Shown: piece by piece, positions 1-10,563 of the stretch
Layout: every line of letters begins with the position of its first letter
Numbering within the stretch: the first letter of the stretch is position 1
Assembly (NCBI RefSeq): GCF_000771745.2
Contig: NZ_JPSL02000040.1
Span: forward strand, 372,001 to 436,000
Source of the DNA: Thermus filiformis
GTDB lineage: Bacteria; Deinococcota; Deinococci; Deinococcales; Thermaceae
Direction of reading: 5' to 3'
Length of the DNA: 64,000 nt
Notes under the pieces: model-generated
Told to the model about the DNA's origin: nothing
Seen by the model: the letters and a program-made list of their open reading frames with translations, nothing else
Databases searched by the model: none
Translations under genes and position numbers: made by a program

Positions 1-89
1 TGAGCGTGGTCCTGATGGCCTTCGTCCTCCTCTTTCTCTACGTCTACGCCCGGATCCAGGGGGAGAGGGGGCTGGAGGAGCTGGTATGA
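1..89 (+). CDS. potB: Polyamine ABC transporter permease, C-terminal fragment (PotB-like, partial)
   Basis: The reading frame begins at base 3, is open from the window edge and ends at TGA 87-89. It encodes a hydrophobic segment ending in YARIQGERGLEELV, as expected for the last membrane helix and short cytoplasmic tail of a binding-protein-dependent permease. The gene directly precedes potC and potD in the same direction, so PotB is the natural assignment, but only 28 codons are visible and identity rests mainly on context. The stop codon abuts a repeat element at 90-181. Confidence 0.7.
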   Translation, partial: SVVLMAFVLLFLYVYARIQGERGLEELV

Positions 90-181
90 TACCACCCCAG
101 CTTGGCTTGCGCCAAGCTGGGGGCCCCGGTAAAGCCTTTCTGACAGGGACACATATGCGGAGGAACGAGGAGAAAAGGGTA
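90..181 (+). repeat. Hairpin-bearing intergenic element, copy 1 (between potB and potC)
   Basis: The element starts TACCACCCC right after the potB stop TGA. It then forms a perfect stem (CCCCAGCTTGGC / GCCAAGCTGGGG), followed by GGCCCCGGTAAAGCC and a purine-rich arm ending AAAAGGGTA. Its last A is the first base of the potC ATG. TGA occurs on both sides (87-89 and 182-184), consistent with a 3-bp target duplication. Full-length relatives lie at 28035-28137 and 33892-33995 (inverted). Confidence 0.75.
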
Positions 182-957
182 TGAGGCGGCTTCTGGCCCT
201 TCACGCGGTCTTGGTCTACGCCTTCTTGTACCTGCCCCTTTTGGTCATCCTGGCCCTCTCCTTCAACACGAGCCGCCGGGGGGTGCGATTCACCGGCTTC
301 ACCCTGGACTGGTACCGGGCCCTCTTCCAGGACCCGAGGATCCTGGAGTACCTCATGAACACCCTCCTGGTGGCCCTTTCCTCCACCCTGGTCTCCACCC
401 TCCTCGGGACCCTCTTGGCCTTGGGGCTGGTGCGCTACCGGTTTTCCCTCTCCGCCTTCCTCCGCTACCTCCTCTATGTCCCCGTGGTGGTCCCGGACGT
501 GGTCATGGGGGTGAGCCTTCTCCTCCTCTTCGCCTTCAGCCGGGAGCTTCTGGGCTTTCCCCGGCTCTCCCTCTTCACCGTGGTCCTGGGCCACATCACC
601 TTCCAGCTCCCCTTCGTGGCCCTGGTGGTCCGCTCCCGGCTCCTCCTCCTGGACCCGGGCCTCGAGGAGGCCGCCCGGGACCTGGGGGCCACGGGGTGGA
701 AGACCTTCTGGTACGTGACCTTTCCCCTGGTCTGGCCCGGGGTCCTGGCGGGGGCCCTCCTCGCCCTCACCCTCTCCCTGGACGACTTCGTGGTCACCTT
801 TTTCACTGCGGGGCCTGGGGCCACCACCCTGCCCCTCTACATCTACTCCAGCGTGAAGCTGGGGGTGAGCCCCAAGGTCCACGCCCTCTCCACCCTCCTC
901 ATCCTGGCGAGCGCCCTCCTGCTCCTTCTGGGGCGGGTATTCTTGAGGAGGAGGTGA
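181..957 (+). CDS. potC: Spermidine/putrescine ABC transporter permease PotC
   Basis: A 258-residue inner-membrane permease with about six hydrophobic helices. It carries the cytoplasmic EAA loop that contacts the ATPase, seen as LEEAARDLGATGWKTFWYVT and the following FPLVWPGVLAG around residues 163-190. Length and motif fit the PotC half of the polyamine importer. Partner subunits are the potB end upstream and potD two bases downstream, so this is one operon with the ATPase gene presumably outside the window. The ATG overlaps the last base of the repeat element, whose AAAAGGG serves as ribosome-binding site. No polyamine specificity can be read from the permease alone. Confidence 0.9.
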   Translation: MRRLLALHAVLVYAFLYLPLLVILALSFNTSRRGVRFTGFTLDWYRALFQDPRILEYLMNTLLVALSSTLVSTLLGTLLALGLVRYRFSLSAFLRYLLYVPVVVPDVVMGVSLLLLFAFSRELLGFPRLSLFTVVLGHITFQLPFVALVVRSRLLLLDPGLEEAARDLGATGWKTFWYVTFPLVWPGVLAGALLALTLSLDDFVVTFFTAGPGATTLPLYIYSSVKLGVSPKVHALSTLLILASALLLLLGRVFLRRR

Positions 958-959
958 GG

Positions 960-1979
960 ATGCATAGAGCCCTGGCCCTTCTTCTCCTTTTGGGTTTTGG
1001 CCTGGCCCAGTCCACCCTGTACTTTCTGAACTGGGCCGACTACATCCCGGACTCGGTGATCCGGGCCTTTGAGAAGCGGGAAAAGGTCCGGGTGGTCCTG
1101 GACACCTTTGAGTCCCCCGAGGCCATGCTGGCCAAGCTCCGCTCGGGGGCGGACCGGGAGTACAGCCTGGTGGTGGCCCCGGACTACTACGTCCTCCAGA
1201 TGGCCCGGCTGGGCCTTCTCGCGCCCTTGGACAAGGCCCGTCTGCCCAACCTGAAGAACCTGGACCCTGCCTTCCGGGACCCCCCCTACGACCCCGGGGG
1301 CCGGTACTCCGTTCCCTACCAGTGGGGGACCACGGGGATCGCCTACCGGGAGGACCGGGTCAAGGGGAAGGTGGACTCCTACGCGGTCCTCTTTGACCCT
1401 AAAAAGCAACTGGGTCCCTTTCTGCTTCTGGACGAGATGCGGGAGACCATCGGGGCCGCCCTCAAGTACCTGGGCTACTCGGTGAACACCACCGACCCCA
1501 AGGCCCTGGAGAAGGCCAAGAACCTCCTCATAGAGGCCAAGAGGCGGAGCCTGGGCTTCGCCGGGGGCGTGGAGGCCATCAACCGCATCCTGGGGGGGGA
1601 CGCGGCCCTTTCCCTGGCCTATTCGGGGGACGTCTTCCAGGCCCAAAAGGAGGAGCCGCGCCTGAAGTACGCCCTGCCCAAGGAGGGGGGGACGATCTGG
1701 ACCGACGCCCTGGTCCTCCTCAAGCGGGGGCCGGCCCAGGAGCTGGCCTACCGGTTTGTGAACTTCTTGCTCGAGCCCCGGATCGCCGCCGAGATCTCCA
1801 ACTACACCCGCTACGCCTCCCCGGTGGCCGCCGCCAAGCCCTATTTGGACCCGGCCCTGCTCAAAAACCCTGCGGTCTATCCGCCGGAGGCGGTGCGCAA
1901 GAAGCTGGAGTACCTCAAGGACCTGGGCCCCGCCATCCAGCTTTACGACCGGGTCTGGACGGAGGTTAAAGCCCGCTAA
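960..1979 (+). CDS. potD: Spermidine/putrescine-binding periplasmic protein PotD
   Basis: A 339-residue extracytoplasmic solute-binding protein that delivers polyamine to the PotBC permease. The ATG at 960 follows GGAGGAGGTGAGG and the potC stop by two bases. It opens a clear signal peptide (MHRALALLLLLGFGLAQS), so a longer in-frame extension upstream is not used. The mature start LYFLNWADYIPDSVIRAFEK matches the PotD/PotF family, as do a C-terminal segment with ELAYRFVNFLLEP and NYTRYASPVAAA. Ligand preference (spermidine, putrescine or another amine) cannot be decided by reading. Confidence 0.88.
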   Translation: MHRALALLLLLGFGLAQSTLYFLNWADYIPDSVIRAFEKREKVRVVLDTFESPEAMLAKLRSGADREYSLVVAPDYYVLQMARLGLLAPLDKARLPNLKNLDPAFRDPPYDPGGRYSVPYQWGTTGIAYREDRVKGKVDSYAVLFDPKKQLGPFLLLDEMRETIGAALKYLGYSVNTTDPKALEKAKNLLIEAKRRSLGFAGGVEAINRILGGDAALSLAYSGDVFQAQKEEPRLKYALPKEGGTIWTDALVLLKRGPAQELAYRFVNFLLEPRIAAEISNYTRYASPVAAAKPYLDPALLKNPAVYPPEAVRKKLEYLKDLGPAIQLYDRVWTEVKAR

Positions 1980-2003
1980 AGGCGGGATGGGGCGGGGAAG
2001 GGG

Positions 2004-2009
2004 TATACT
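2004..2009 (+). promoter_or_regulatory. -10 element TATACT of a leaderless promoter (small cytochrome c)
   Basis: TATACT lies 6 nt before the ATG at 2016, placing the expected transcription start on the start codon. No Shine-Dalgarno fits in between. The same arrangement recurs throughout this window. Confidence 0.65.
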
Positions 2010-2015
2010 GAGCCC

Positions 2016-2385
2016 ATGCGAAAGGCGGTCTGGGCCCTCTTCCTCTCCCTGGCCCTGGCGCAGACGGGCCCCTACCCCAGGTTCTGCGCCCAGTGCCACG
2101 GGGACAAGGGCCAGGGGGTCCGGCCCTACCCGGGCTTCGCCGCCCTTTTGAAGGACCGCCTCTGGGAGACCCCCGAGGGGCGGCGCTACCTCATCCAGGT
2201 CGTCCTCTACGGGCGGAAGACGGAGACCCTCCTGATGCCGGGCTTCGCCCAACTGAAGGATGAGGAGGTGGCCCAGGCCCTGAACCAGGTCCTGGCCCTC
2301 CTGGGGGCCAAGGCCACCCCCTTCGCCCCGGAGGAGGTGGCCAAGGAACGGGCCAGGCCCTTGAGCCCGGAGGAGGTGCGGCGGC

Positions 2386-2402
<17 letters not shown>
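2016..2402 (+). CDS. Small secreted c-type cytochrome
   Basis: A 128-residue protein with a signal peptide (about residues 1-16). It has one haem-binding CAQCH at residues 24-28 and a plausible axial Met at residue 74 within LLMPGFAQL, the typical layout of a class I mono-haem cytochrome c domain. It probably acts as an electron carrier on the outer face of the cytoplasmic membrane. The C-terminal 30 residues are Pro/Glu-rich. The gene has its own leaderless promoter after potD and overlaps the convergent ilvD gene by 17 bp. Its redox partner is not indicated by the neighbours. Confidence 0.82.
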
Positions 2403-4046
<1,644 letters not shown>

Positions 4047-4047
<1 letters not shown>

Positions 4048-4079
4048 ACCCTTTCCTCCCGTTTCCCTCGCCCACGTGA
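4047..4079 (-). repeat. Half-copy of the dispersed intergenic element in front of ilvD
   Basis: Read on the minus strand, this stretch contains GCGAGGGAAACGGGAGG followed by AAAGGGTATGAGG. It resembles the right arms of the copy before tdh (28035-28137) and the copy before potC (90-181). As in potC, the terminal GGGTA supplies the A of the start codon and the purine run serves as ribosome-binding site. The hairpin arm is absent, so common origin is likely but not proven. Confidence 0.45.
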
Positions 4080-4081
4080 CG

Positions 4082-4816
4082 TCATGCGTCCTTCCAAGTA
4101 GCGATTTTTCCGTGAAAGGCCCGGGCCCGCGGAAGCAGGCGGACCAGGGCGCTGGCCGCCCGTTCGGGGCTCAAAAGAAGCCCCTCCTCCTTGTAGCCCC
4201 GGAAGACCCGCTGGAGCAGGGGCGCGGCGCTTCCTTGGGCCTCCCGGGCCTGGCGCTGCATCTCCGTCTCCACCACCCCGGGCCGGAAGACGAAGCAGGC
4301 CACCTCGGGCACCTCGGCGGCCAGCTGCCGGGCCAGGTGCTCCTCGGCGGCCTTGGCCACCGCGTAGGCCCCGAGGCCGGGCAGGTTGGTCTCCGCCGCC
4401 CCCGAGCCCAGGTAGACGGCGACCCCCTCTCCCTGCTGGCGCAGGAGGGGGTAGGCGAAGCGGGCGAGCTGGTAGCCGGCGAGGAGGTTGGCCTCGAGCA
4501 CCTCCAGGAAGAGGGGCTCCGCAAGCTCAAAGAGGAGGGGCCCCGGGTGGAGGACCCCGGCGTTGTGGATGTAGCCGAAGAAGTGGCCAAGCTTACGGGC
4601 CTCCTCCACCAGGGCCTGGGCCACCTCGGCTTTCCCGGCACTTCCCGCCACGGCGGAGGCCCTTGCCCCCAGGGCCTGGACCTCCTCGGCCACCGCCTTC
4701 AGGGGGGCCTCCGAGCGGGCGTTCAGGACCAGGTCGTAGCCCGCCCGGGCGAGCTCCAGGGCCAGCGCCCGGCCGATGCCCCGGCTCGCCCCGGTGACGA
4801 TTAGGGTTTTTCTCAT
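4082..4816 (-). CDS. Short-chain dehydrogenase/reductase
   Basis: A 244-residue classical SDR. The cofactor-binding glycine motif TGASRGIG spans residues 8-15, the structural NAG motif is at 85-87, and the catalytic set is Ser138 with Tyr151-xxx-Lys155 (YAVAK). The substrate is unknown; the acidic/basic pattern after strand 2 (LNARSE) hints at NADP(H) but is weak evidence. The start overlaps the preceding Uma2-like gene by 4 bp (ATGA type), so the two are translationally coupled. It lies inside the leu/ilv block, without evidence of a role in branched-chain synthesis. Confidence 0.85.
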   Translation of the reverse strand: MRKTLIVTGASRGIGRALALELARAGYDLVLNARSEAPLKAVAEEVQALGARASAVAGSAGKAEVAQALVEEARKLGHFFGYIHNAGVLHPGPLLFELAEPLFLEVLEANLLAGYQLARFAYPLLRQQGEGVAVYLGSGAAETNLPGLGAYAVAKAAEEHLARQLAAEVPEVACFVFRPGVVETEMQRQAREAQGSAAPLLQRVFRGYKEEGLLLSPERAASALVRLLPRARAFHGKIATWKDA

Positions 4817-5349
4817 AAGAGCTCCTCCGTAGGGATCTCCACCCCCAGGAAGGAAAGCCTTGCCCCAGGCCCCAAGGCCTCCACCTCCCGGTAGCCTCCC
4901 CCTTCGGGCCTCCGGTGGACGAGGACCCTTTGCCCCTCGAGGTCCACCACCCAGACCTCGGGGACTCCTGCCTTGGCGTAGAGGGGAAGCTTCACCCCTA
5001 GGTCGTAGCGGAGGGAGGTGTCGGCCACCTCCACCACCAAAAGGGCGTCTTTGCCTTCGGGGTGCCGGGAGGCGTAGCCCCCGGGCTCCGGCTCGAGGAG
5101 GGCGAGGTCGGGGTAGAGCTCGGACGCCCCGGCCACAAGGGGGTTCTGCACGGAAAGCAGGGCCTCGCCGCGGGCGGCCAGGGGAGCGAAACGGGCGGTG
5201 AGCCGCCGTACCAAGGCGGCGTGCTTGGGACCGATGGGGCTCATCTCCACGAGGTCTCCTTCCACAAGCTCTAGCCTCAGGTCCTCGGGGAAGACGCCGG
5301 CCTCCACCATCCGGTGGAACTCTTCCAGGGAAATCCTATGACGGGTCAC
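4813..5349 (-). CDS. Uma2-family (DUF820) PD-(D/E)xK nuclease-like protein, copy A
   Basis: A 178-residue protein of the Uma2/DUF820 family, a restriction-endonuclease-like fold. The visible core is LYPDLALLE, then LLVVEVADTS, then YDLGVKLPLYAKAGVPEVWV, giving the Asp, Glu and Lys of the PD-(D/E)xK site. Biological function is unknown for most members. It forms a tandem pair with the next upstream gene (4-bp overlap, same domain order, clearly paralogous) and overlaps the SDR gene by 4 bp. The pair looks inserted between leuB and the SDR. Codon use is not obviously different from its neighbours. Confidence 0.85.
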   Translation of the reverse strand: MTRHRISLEEFHRMVEAGVFPEDLRLELVEGDLVEMSPIGPKHAALVRRLTARFAPLAARGEALLSVQNPLVAGASELYPDLALLEPEPGGYASRHPEGKDALLVVEVADTSLRYDLGVKLPLYAKAGVPEVWVVDLEGQRVLVHRRPEGGGYREVEALGPGARLSFLGVEIPTEELL

Positions 5350-5885
5350 AGCAGGACCTCCTTGACCGGCACCTTAAGCCCCAATACCGAAAGCTCCCCG
5401 TCCTCTAAGGCCCTTTCCTCCCCGTACGCCTCCCCCTGGGGCCTCCGGAAAACGTGCACCTTCTCCCGCACCAGGTCCACCACCCAGACCTCGGGGACGC
5501 CCGCCTTAGCGTAGAGGGGGAGCTTCACCTTGAGGTCGTGGTCCAGGCTGGTTTCGGCCACCTCCACCACCAAAAGGGCGTCCTTGGCCTCGGGCACCCT
5601 TTCCTGGTAAAAGTCGTCCCGGTAGGCGAGCAGGGCCAGGTCAGGTTGGGGTTCGGTGTCGGGAAAAAGGCGCAAGGGGTCCTGGACTTGAAGGAGGGCC
5701 TTCTTTGCCTGTTGCAGGGGAAAAAGCGCGTGCATAAGCCGCTTCAAGGCGGCCATGTGCCGCTTTGAAGGGGGGCTCAGCTCCACCACCTCCCCCCGGA
5801 TGAGCTCCACCCGGTCGTCCTCCCCCAGGATCCCCGCCTCGGCCATCTTGTGAAAGTCCTCGGCGCTGAAGCGGTGCCGGATCAT
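5346..5885 (-). CDS. Uma2-family (DUF820) PD-(D/E)xK nuclease-like protein, copy B
   Basis: A 179-residue paralogue of the downstream gene. Shared blocks include EAKDALLVVEVAETSLDHDL and KLPLYAKAGVPEVWVVDL, the conserved nuclease-like core with Asp, Glu and Lys in place. Divergence is greatest in the N-terminal third, where copy B has KRHMAALKRLMHALF. The start lies 9 bp after the leuB stop, so transcription probably continues from the leu genes. Neither copy is truncated. A catalytic role is inferred from the fold family only; no toxin partner or methylase is adjacent. Confidence 0.85.
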   Translation of the reverse strand: MIRHRFSAEDFHKMAEAGILGEDDRVELIRGEVVELSPPSKRHMAALKRLMHALFPLQQAKKALLQVQDPLRLFPDTEPQPDLALLAYRDDFYQERVPEAKDALLVVEVAETSLDHDLKVKLPLYAKAGVPEVWVVDLVREKVHVFRRPQGEAYGEERALEDGELSVLGLKVPVKEVLL

Positions 5886-5894
5886 GCTTCCATC

Positions 5895-7534
<1,640 letters not shown>

Positions 7535-7544
7535 GCCCTTCCTC

Positions 7545-8957
7545 CTACCTTCCGATGCCGAAGACCTCGCGGGCGTCCGCGATCTCGCCCGCCACCGCCG
7601 CCGCCGCCACCATGACCGGGCTCATGAGAACGGTGCGGCCCCGGGGGCTTCCCATCCGGCCCTTGTAGTTGCGGTTGGAGCTGCTGGCAGCGAGCTCGTC
7701 CCCCTCGAGGCGGTCCGGGTTCATGGCCAGGCACATGGAGCAGCCCGGGTTCCGCCACTCAAACCCCGCCTCCCGGAAGACCTCGGCGATCCCCTCCTCC
7801 TCCGCCTTTTTGGCGATCCACTCCGAGCCCGGCACCACCAGGGCCCGCACCCCCTTCTTCACCTTGTGCCCCTTGAGGTAGCGGGCCACCTCGCGGAGGT
7901 CGGAGAGGCGGGCGTTGGTGCAGCTCCCGATGAAGGCCACCTGGATGGGCACCCCCTTGATGGGCTGGCCCGGCTTCAGCCCCATGTAGGCCAAGGCGTC
8001 CTCCGCCTGGGCCCGCTCCTCCTCGGGAAGCTCCTCCAGAAGGGGGATCCGGCCGTCTATGGGGATGGCCTGGCCGGGGTTCACCCCCCAGGTCACCGTG
8101 GGGGCGATCTCCTCGGCCCGGAAGGTGACCACGTCGTCGTAGGTGGCGTCTGGGTCGGAGCGGAAGGCGAGCCACCGCCTTTTGGCCTCCTCCCACTCTA
8201 CCCCCTTGGGGACGTAGGGGCGGCCCTCGAGGTAGCGGAAGGTGGTCTCGTCGGGGTTGACGTAGCCCACCCGGGCCCCACCTTCTATGGACATGTTGCA
8301 AAGGGTCATGCGGCTTTCCATGTCCATGGCCTCCACCGTGCTTCCCCCGTACTCGTAGGCGTAGCCTAAGCCCCCCTTGACCCCCAGGTGGCGGATGATG
8401 TGGAGGATCACGTCCTTGGCGTAGACCCCAGGGCCGAGCTGGCCCTCCACGTTGATGCGGCGCACCTTGAGCCTCTGGGCCGCCAGGGTCTGGGTGGCGA
8501 GGACGTCCCGCACCTGGGTGGTGCCGATGCCAAAGGCGATGGCCCCGAAGGCCCCGTGGGTGGAGGTGTGGGAGTCCCCGCAGGCGATGGTCATGCCCGG
8601 CTGGGTCAGCCCCTCCTGGGGCCCCACGATGTGGACGATCCCCTGGTGGCCCGAACCCAGGTCAAAGAAGGTGATCCCGTGCTCTCGGGTGTTTTTCCGC
8701 AGGGCCTCCAGCATGCCCTGGGCCAGGGGGTCCTGGAAGGGCTCGGTGCGGTCGTGGGTGGGGACGATGTGGTCCACGGTGGCGAAGGTGCGGTGGGGGT
8801 AGCGCACCTTCAGGCCCAGGTCCTTGAGCATCCCAAAGGCCTGGGGACTGGTCACCTCGTGCAGGAGGTGGAGGTCTATGAAGAGCTGGCTCATCCCGTT
8901 CTTGAGCCTTCGCACCTCGTGGGCTTCCCAAACCTTCTCGTACAGGCTTTTTCCCAT
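7545..8957 (-). CDS. leuC: 3-isopropylmalate dehydratase large subunit
   Basis: A 470-residue aconitase-family subunit carrying the [4Fe-4S] cluster. Candidate cluster cysteines are in [10 protein letters not shown] and in [11 protein letters not shown]. Substrate-handling motifs include VPTHDRT and [14 protein letters not shown] chose the ATG at 8957 ([13 protein letters not shown]) because GGAGGG lies at normal spacing upstream and the family begins there. An in-frame ATG seven codons earlier directly touches the attenuator-like hairpin. First structural gene of the leu block, preceded by a candidate leader peptide. Confidence 0.95.
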   Translation of the reverse strand: MGKSLYEKVWEAHEVRRLKNGMSQLFIDLHLLHEVTSPQAFGMLKDLGLKVRYPHRTFATVDHIVPTHDRTEPFQDPLAQGMLEALRKNTREHGITFFDLGSGHQGIVHIVGPQEGLTQPGMTIACGDSHTSTHGAFGAIAFGIGTTQVRDVLATQTLAAQRLKVRRINVEGQLGPGVYAKDVILHIIRHLGVKGGLGYAYEYGGSTVEAMDMESRMTLCNMSIEGGARVGYVNPDETTFRYLEGRPYVPKGVEWEEAKRRWLAFRSDPDATYDDVVTFRAEEIAPTVTWGVNPGQAIPIDGRIPLLEELPEEERAQAEDALAYMGLKPGQPIKGVPIQVAFIGSCTNARLSDLREVARYLKGHKVKKGVRALVVPGSEWIAKKAEEEGIAEVFREAGFEWRNPGCSMCLAMNPDRLEGDELAASSSNRNYKGRMGSPRGRTVLMSPVMVAAAAVAGEIADAREVFGIGR

Positions 8958-8978
8958 GCCATCCCTCCCTAAACGCAT

Positions 8979-9002
8979 CCCCCCGGGCCTCTGCCCGGGG
9001 GG
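8979..9002 (-). terminator. GC-rich hairpin in the leuC leader (candidate attenuator)
   Basis: A perfect 10-bp stem (CCCCCCGGGC / GCCCGGGGGG) with an AGAG loop lies between the candidate leader peptide stop (9021) and leuC. The leader itself contains GCCCGGGC at 9024-9031, which could pair with either arm as an alternative structure. There is no strong U-run after the stem (GATGCGTTTAGG), so classical intrinsic termination is uncertain. Confidence 0.5.
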
Positions 9003-9020
9003 TACGGCGATGGCGCCACC

Positions 9021-9068
9021 CTAGCCCGGGCGTTCCGAGCTTAGGAGTAGGGCCGCGCTCCGCCGCAT
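9021..9068 (-). CDS. Candidate leucine-rich leader peptide of the leu operon (15 aa)
   Basis: A short frame ATG...TAG encodes MRRSAALLLSSERPG, with three consecutive leucine codons CTA-CTC-CTA at 9050-9042. CTA is a rare leucine codon in such GC-rich DNA, and the tract precedes leuC and a strong hairpin, as in transcription-attenuation leaders of amino-acid operons. The ribosome-binding site is weak (TTGGGCA). A longer frame extends upstream, so the ATG choice is inference. Confidence 0.5.
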   Translation of the reverse strand: MRRSAALLLSSERPG

Positions 9069-9080
9069 TGCCCAACAGCG

Positions 9081-9215
9081 TGACGACTCCCCGTTCTCAA
9101 GAACGGGGCTTCTCGGGTCCCACAGAGTGGCTTTTGCCATCTCCGTGCCCGAAGGCTCCGTCCGAGCCCTTGCCAGGATGTTGTGACGGGACACCGGTCG
9201 ATCCTGGCGTGTGTG
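9081..9215 (-). pseudogene. Decayed 3' end of an IS200/IS605-type tnpB
   Basis: Minus-strand translation gives RHNILARARTEPSGTEMA and then SPVLENGES. This resembles the C-terminal tail of TnpB proteins (NAARNILARA..., ending over the element's terminal hairpin). The hairpin itself is the palindrome CCCCGTTCTCAAGAACGGGG at 9089-9108. Matching fragments appear in neighbouring frames, so the reading frame is broken. No tnpA, start or left end is present, so this is a remnant. It occupies most of the gap between leuC and tRNA-Leu, and the leu transcript must cross it. Confidence 0.5.
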
Positions 9216-9329
9216 CTTGGGGTCTGGCCCCATGGCCCACCTGCCAGCCTCTTCCGCTTTGCAGGTGAGGGTGGCGTGCTCTCCAGCCACACACGTATGG
9301 TACCACAGGCGAGCTGCTTCGGGGAAGTC

Positions 9330-9358
9330 TTGACGAAAACGCCCGGAGCTTTTAACAT
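9330..9358 (+). promoter_or_regulatory. tRNA-Leu promoter (-35 TTGACG, -10 TAACAT, 17-bp spacer)
   Basis: TTGACG (9330-9335) and TAACAT (9353-9358) are separated by exactly 17 bp and lie 14 bp before the tRNA 5' end. This is a clear sigma-A type promoter. The rest of 9216-9329 shows no gene I can support; a minus-strand TACCAT at 9297-9302 could be the leu -10 but lacks a convincing -35. Confidence 0.75.
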
Positions 9359-9372
9359 GAGCCTTGCGTCTC

Positions 9373-9459
9373 GCCGGGGTGGCGGAATAGGGAGACGCGC
9401 ATGATTCAGGGTCATGTGCCCGCAAGGGCGTGCGGGTTCAAGTCCCGCCCCCGGCACCA
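9373..9459 (+). tRNA. tRNA-Leu(CAG)
   Basis: An 87-nt cloverleaf with acceptor stem GCCGGGG / CCCCGGC and an encoded CCA end. The anticodon stem is CATGA / TCATG with loop TTCAGGG, so the anticodon is CAG, reading CUG. A long class II variable arm (TGCCCGCAAGGGCG) and T-arm GCGGG-TTCAAGT-CCCGC fit leucine tRNA. It has its own promoter and terminator. Confidence 0.95.
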
Positions 9460-9484
9460 AAGGGCCCCCGCAAGGGGGCCTTTC
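9460..9484 (+). terminator. Intrinsic terminator after tRNA-Leu
   Basis: The stem GGCCCCC / GGGGGCC with loop GCAA is extended by AAAG / CTTT and begins directly after the CCA end, followed by TTTCCCGTTT. It ends the tRNA transcript just before trpS. Confidence 0.75.
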
Positions 9485-9531
9485 CCGTTTCCCCCTTTCT
9501 TCCCCAGGGGCCTTGGCGTACCATGGGCGGT

Positions 9532-10563
9532 ATGAAGCGGGTTCTTTCCGGCATCCAGCCCACGGGGGAGATCCACATCGGCAACTACCTGGGGGCCATC
9601 AAGCAGTGGGTGGAGCTGGGGGAGAGGCTGGGCAAGGAGGCCTTTTTCTGCATCGTGGACTACCACGCCCTCACCAACCCCGCCGCCTACGACAAGGACC
9701 TTCTGGCGCAGCGCACCTTTGAAGCGGCCCTGGTGAACATCGCCGCCGGGCTGGACCCGGAGAAGGTGACCCTGTTCGTCCAGTCGCACGTGCCCGAGCA
9801 CACGGAGCTCTCCTGGGTCTTCACCACCCTCACCCCTCTGGGTGACCTCACCCGCATGACCCAGTTCAAGGACAAGGCGGCCAAGCTGGGCTCCAACGAG
9901 CTCATCGGGGCGGGGCTCCTCATGTACCCGGTGCTCCAGGCGGCGGACATCCTCATCTACAAGGCGGACACCGTCCCGGTGGGGGAGGACCAGCTCCAGC
10001 ACCTCGAGCTCACCCGGGAGATCGCCCGCCGCTTCAACGGCCTTTTCGGCGAGACCTTCCCCGAGCCCCAGGCCTTTTTGAACCCCGAGGCCCCCCGGGT
10101 GCCGGGGATTGACGGCCGGGCCAAGATGAGCAAATCCTTAGGCAACACCATCGGCCTTTTGGAGGACGAGAGGAGCATCTGGGAGAAGATCCGCCACCTC
10201 CCGGACGACCCCCAAAGGATCCGCCTTTCTGACCCCGGGGATCCGGACCGGACCGTGGTCTTTACCTACCTCTCCTACTTCGCCCCCAAGGAGCTCGTGG
10301 AGGCCCTGAAGGAGGAGTACCGCCGGGCGGGGGTGGGGACGCTGGTCGTGAAGGAGATTCTATTTGAGCAGATGATGCGGGCCCTGCGGCCCATCCGGGA
10401 GCGGGCGGAGGCCCTGCGCAAGGACCCGGGCTACGTGATGGACGCCCTTCTGGAAGGGGCGCGCCGGGCCCGGACCGTGGCCGCGGCCACCATGGAGGAG
10501 GTGCGGGAGAAGGTGGGGCTTTTGCGGCCGGGCCGGGTGCCGGTGTATGCGGCTTCGGTTTGA
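9532..10563 (+). CDS. trpS: Tryptophanyl-tRNA synthetase
   Basis: A 343-residue class Ic aminoacyl-tRNA synthetase charging tRNA-Trp. Signatures are the ATP-binding HIGN (GEIHIGNYLGA, residues 14-17) and the KMSKS loop (AKMSKSLGN near residue 197). Length is normal for bacterial TrpRS. The ATG at 9532 is chosen because the protein family starts with KRVLSGIQPTG; the upstream in-frame extension runs through the tRNA gene and is spurious. An ATG three codons earlier (9523) is possible. The 3' end overlaps scpA by 17 bp, suggesting translational coupling. Confidence 0.96.
   Translation: MKRVLSGIQPTGEIHIGNYLGAIKQWVELGERLGKEAFFCIVDYHALTNPAAYDKDLLAQRTFEAALVNIAAGLDPEKVTLFVQSHVPEHTELSWVFTTLTPLGDLTRMTQFKDKAAKLGSNELIGAGLLMYPVLQAADILIYKADTVPVGEDQLQHLELTREIARRFNGLFGETFPEPQAFLNPEAPRVPGIDGRAKMSKSLGNTIGLLEDERSIWEKIRHLPDDPQRIRLSDPGDPDRTVVFTYLSYFAPKELVEALKEEYRRAGVGTLVVKEILFEQMMRALRPIRERAEALRKDPGYVMDALLEGARRARTVAAATMEEVREKVGLLRPGRVPVYAASV

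Noticed and set aside
696-960. In-frame 88-codon extension of PotD
   Set aside because: It lies wholly inside potC in another frame, and the signal peptide begins at ATG 960 after a good ribosome-binding site.
9430-9531. N-terminal extension of TrpRS across the tRNA-Leu 3' end
   Set aside because: It would require translating the tRNA acceptor and terminator; the family begins at ATG 9532.
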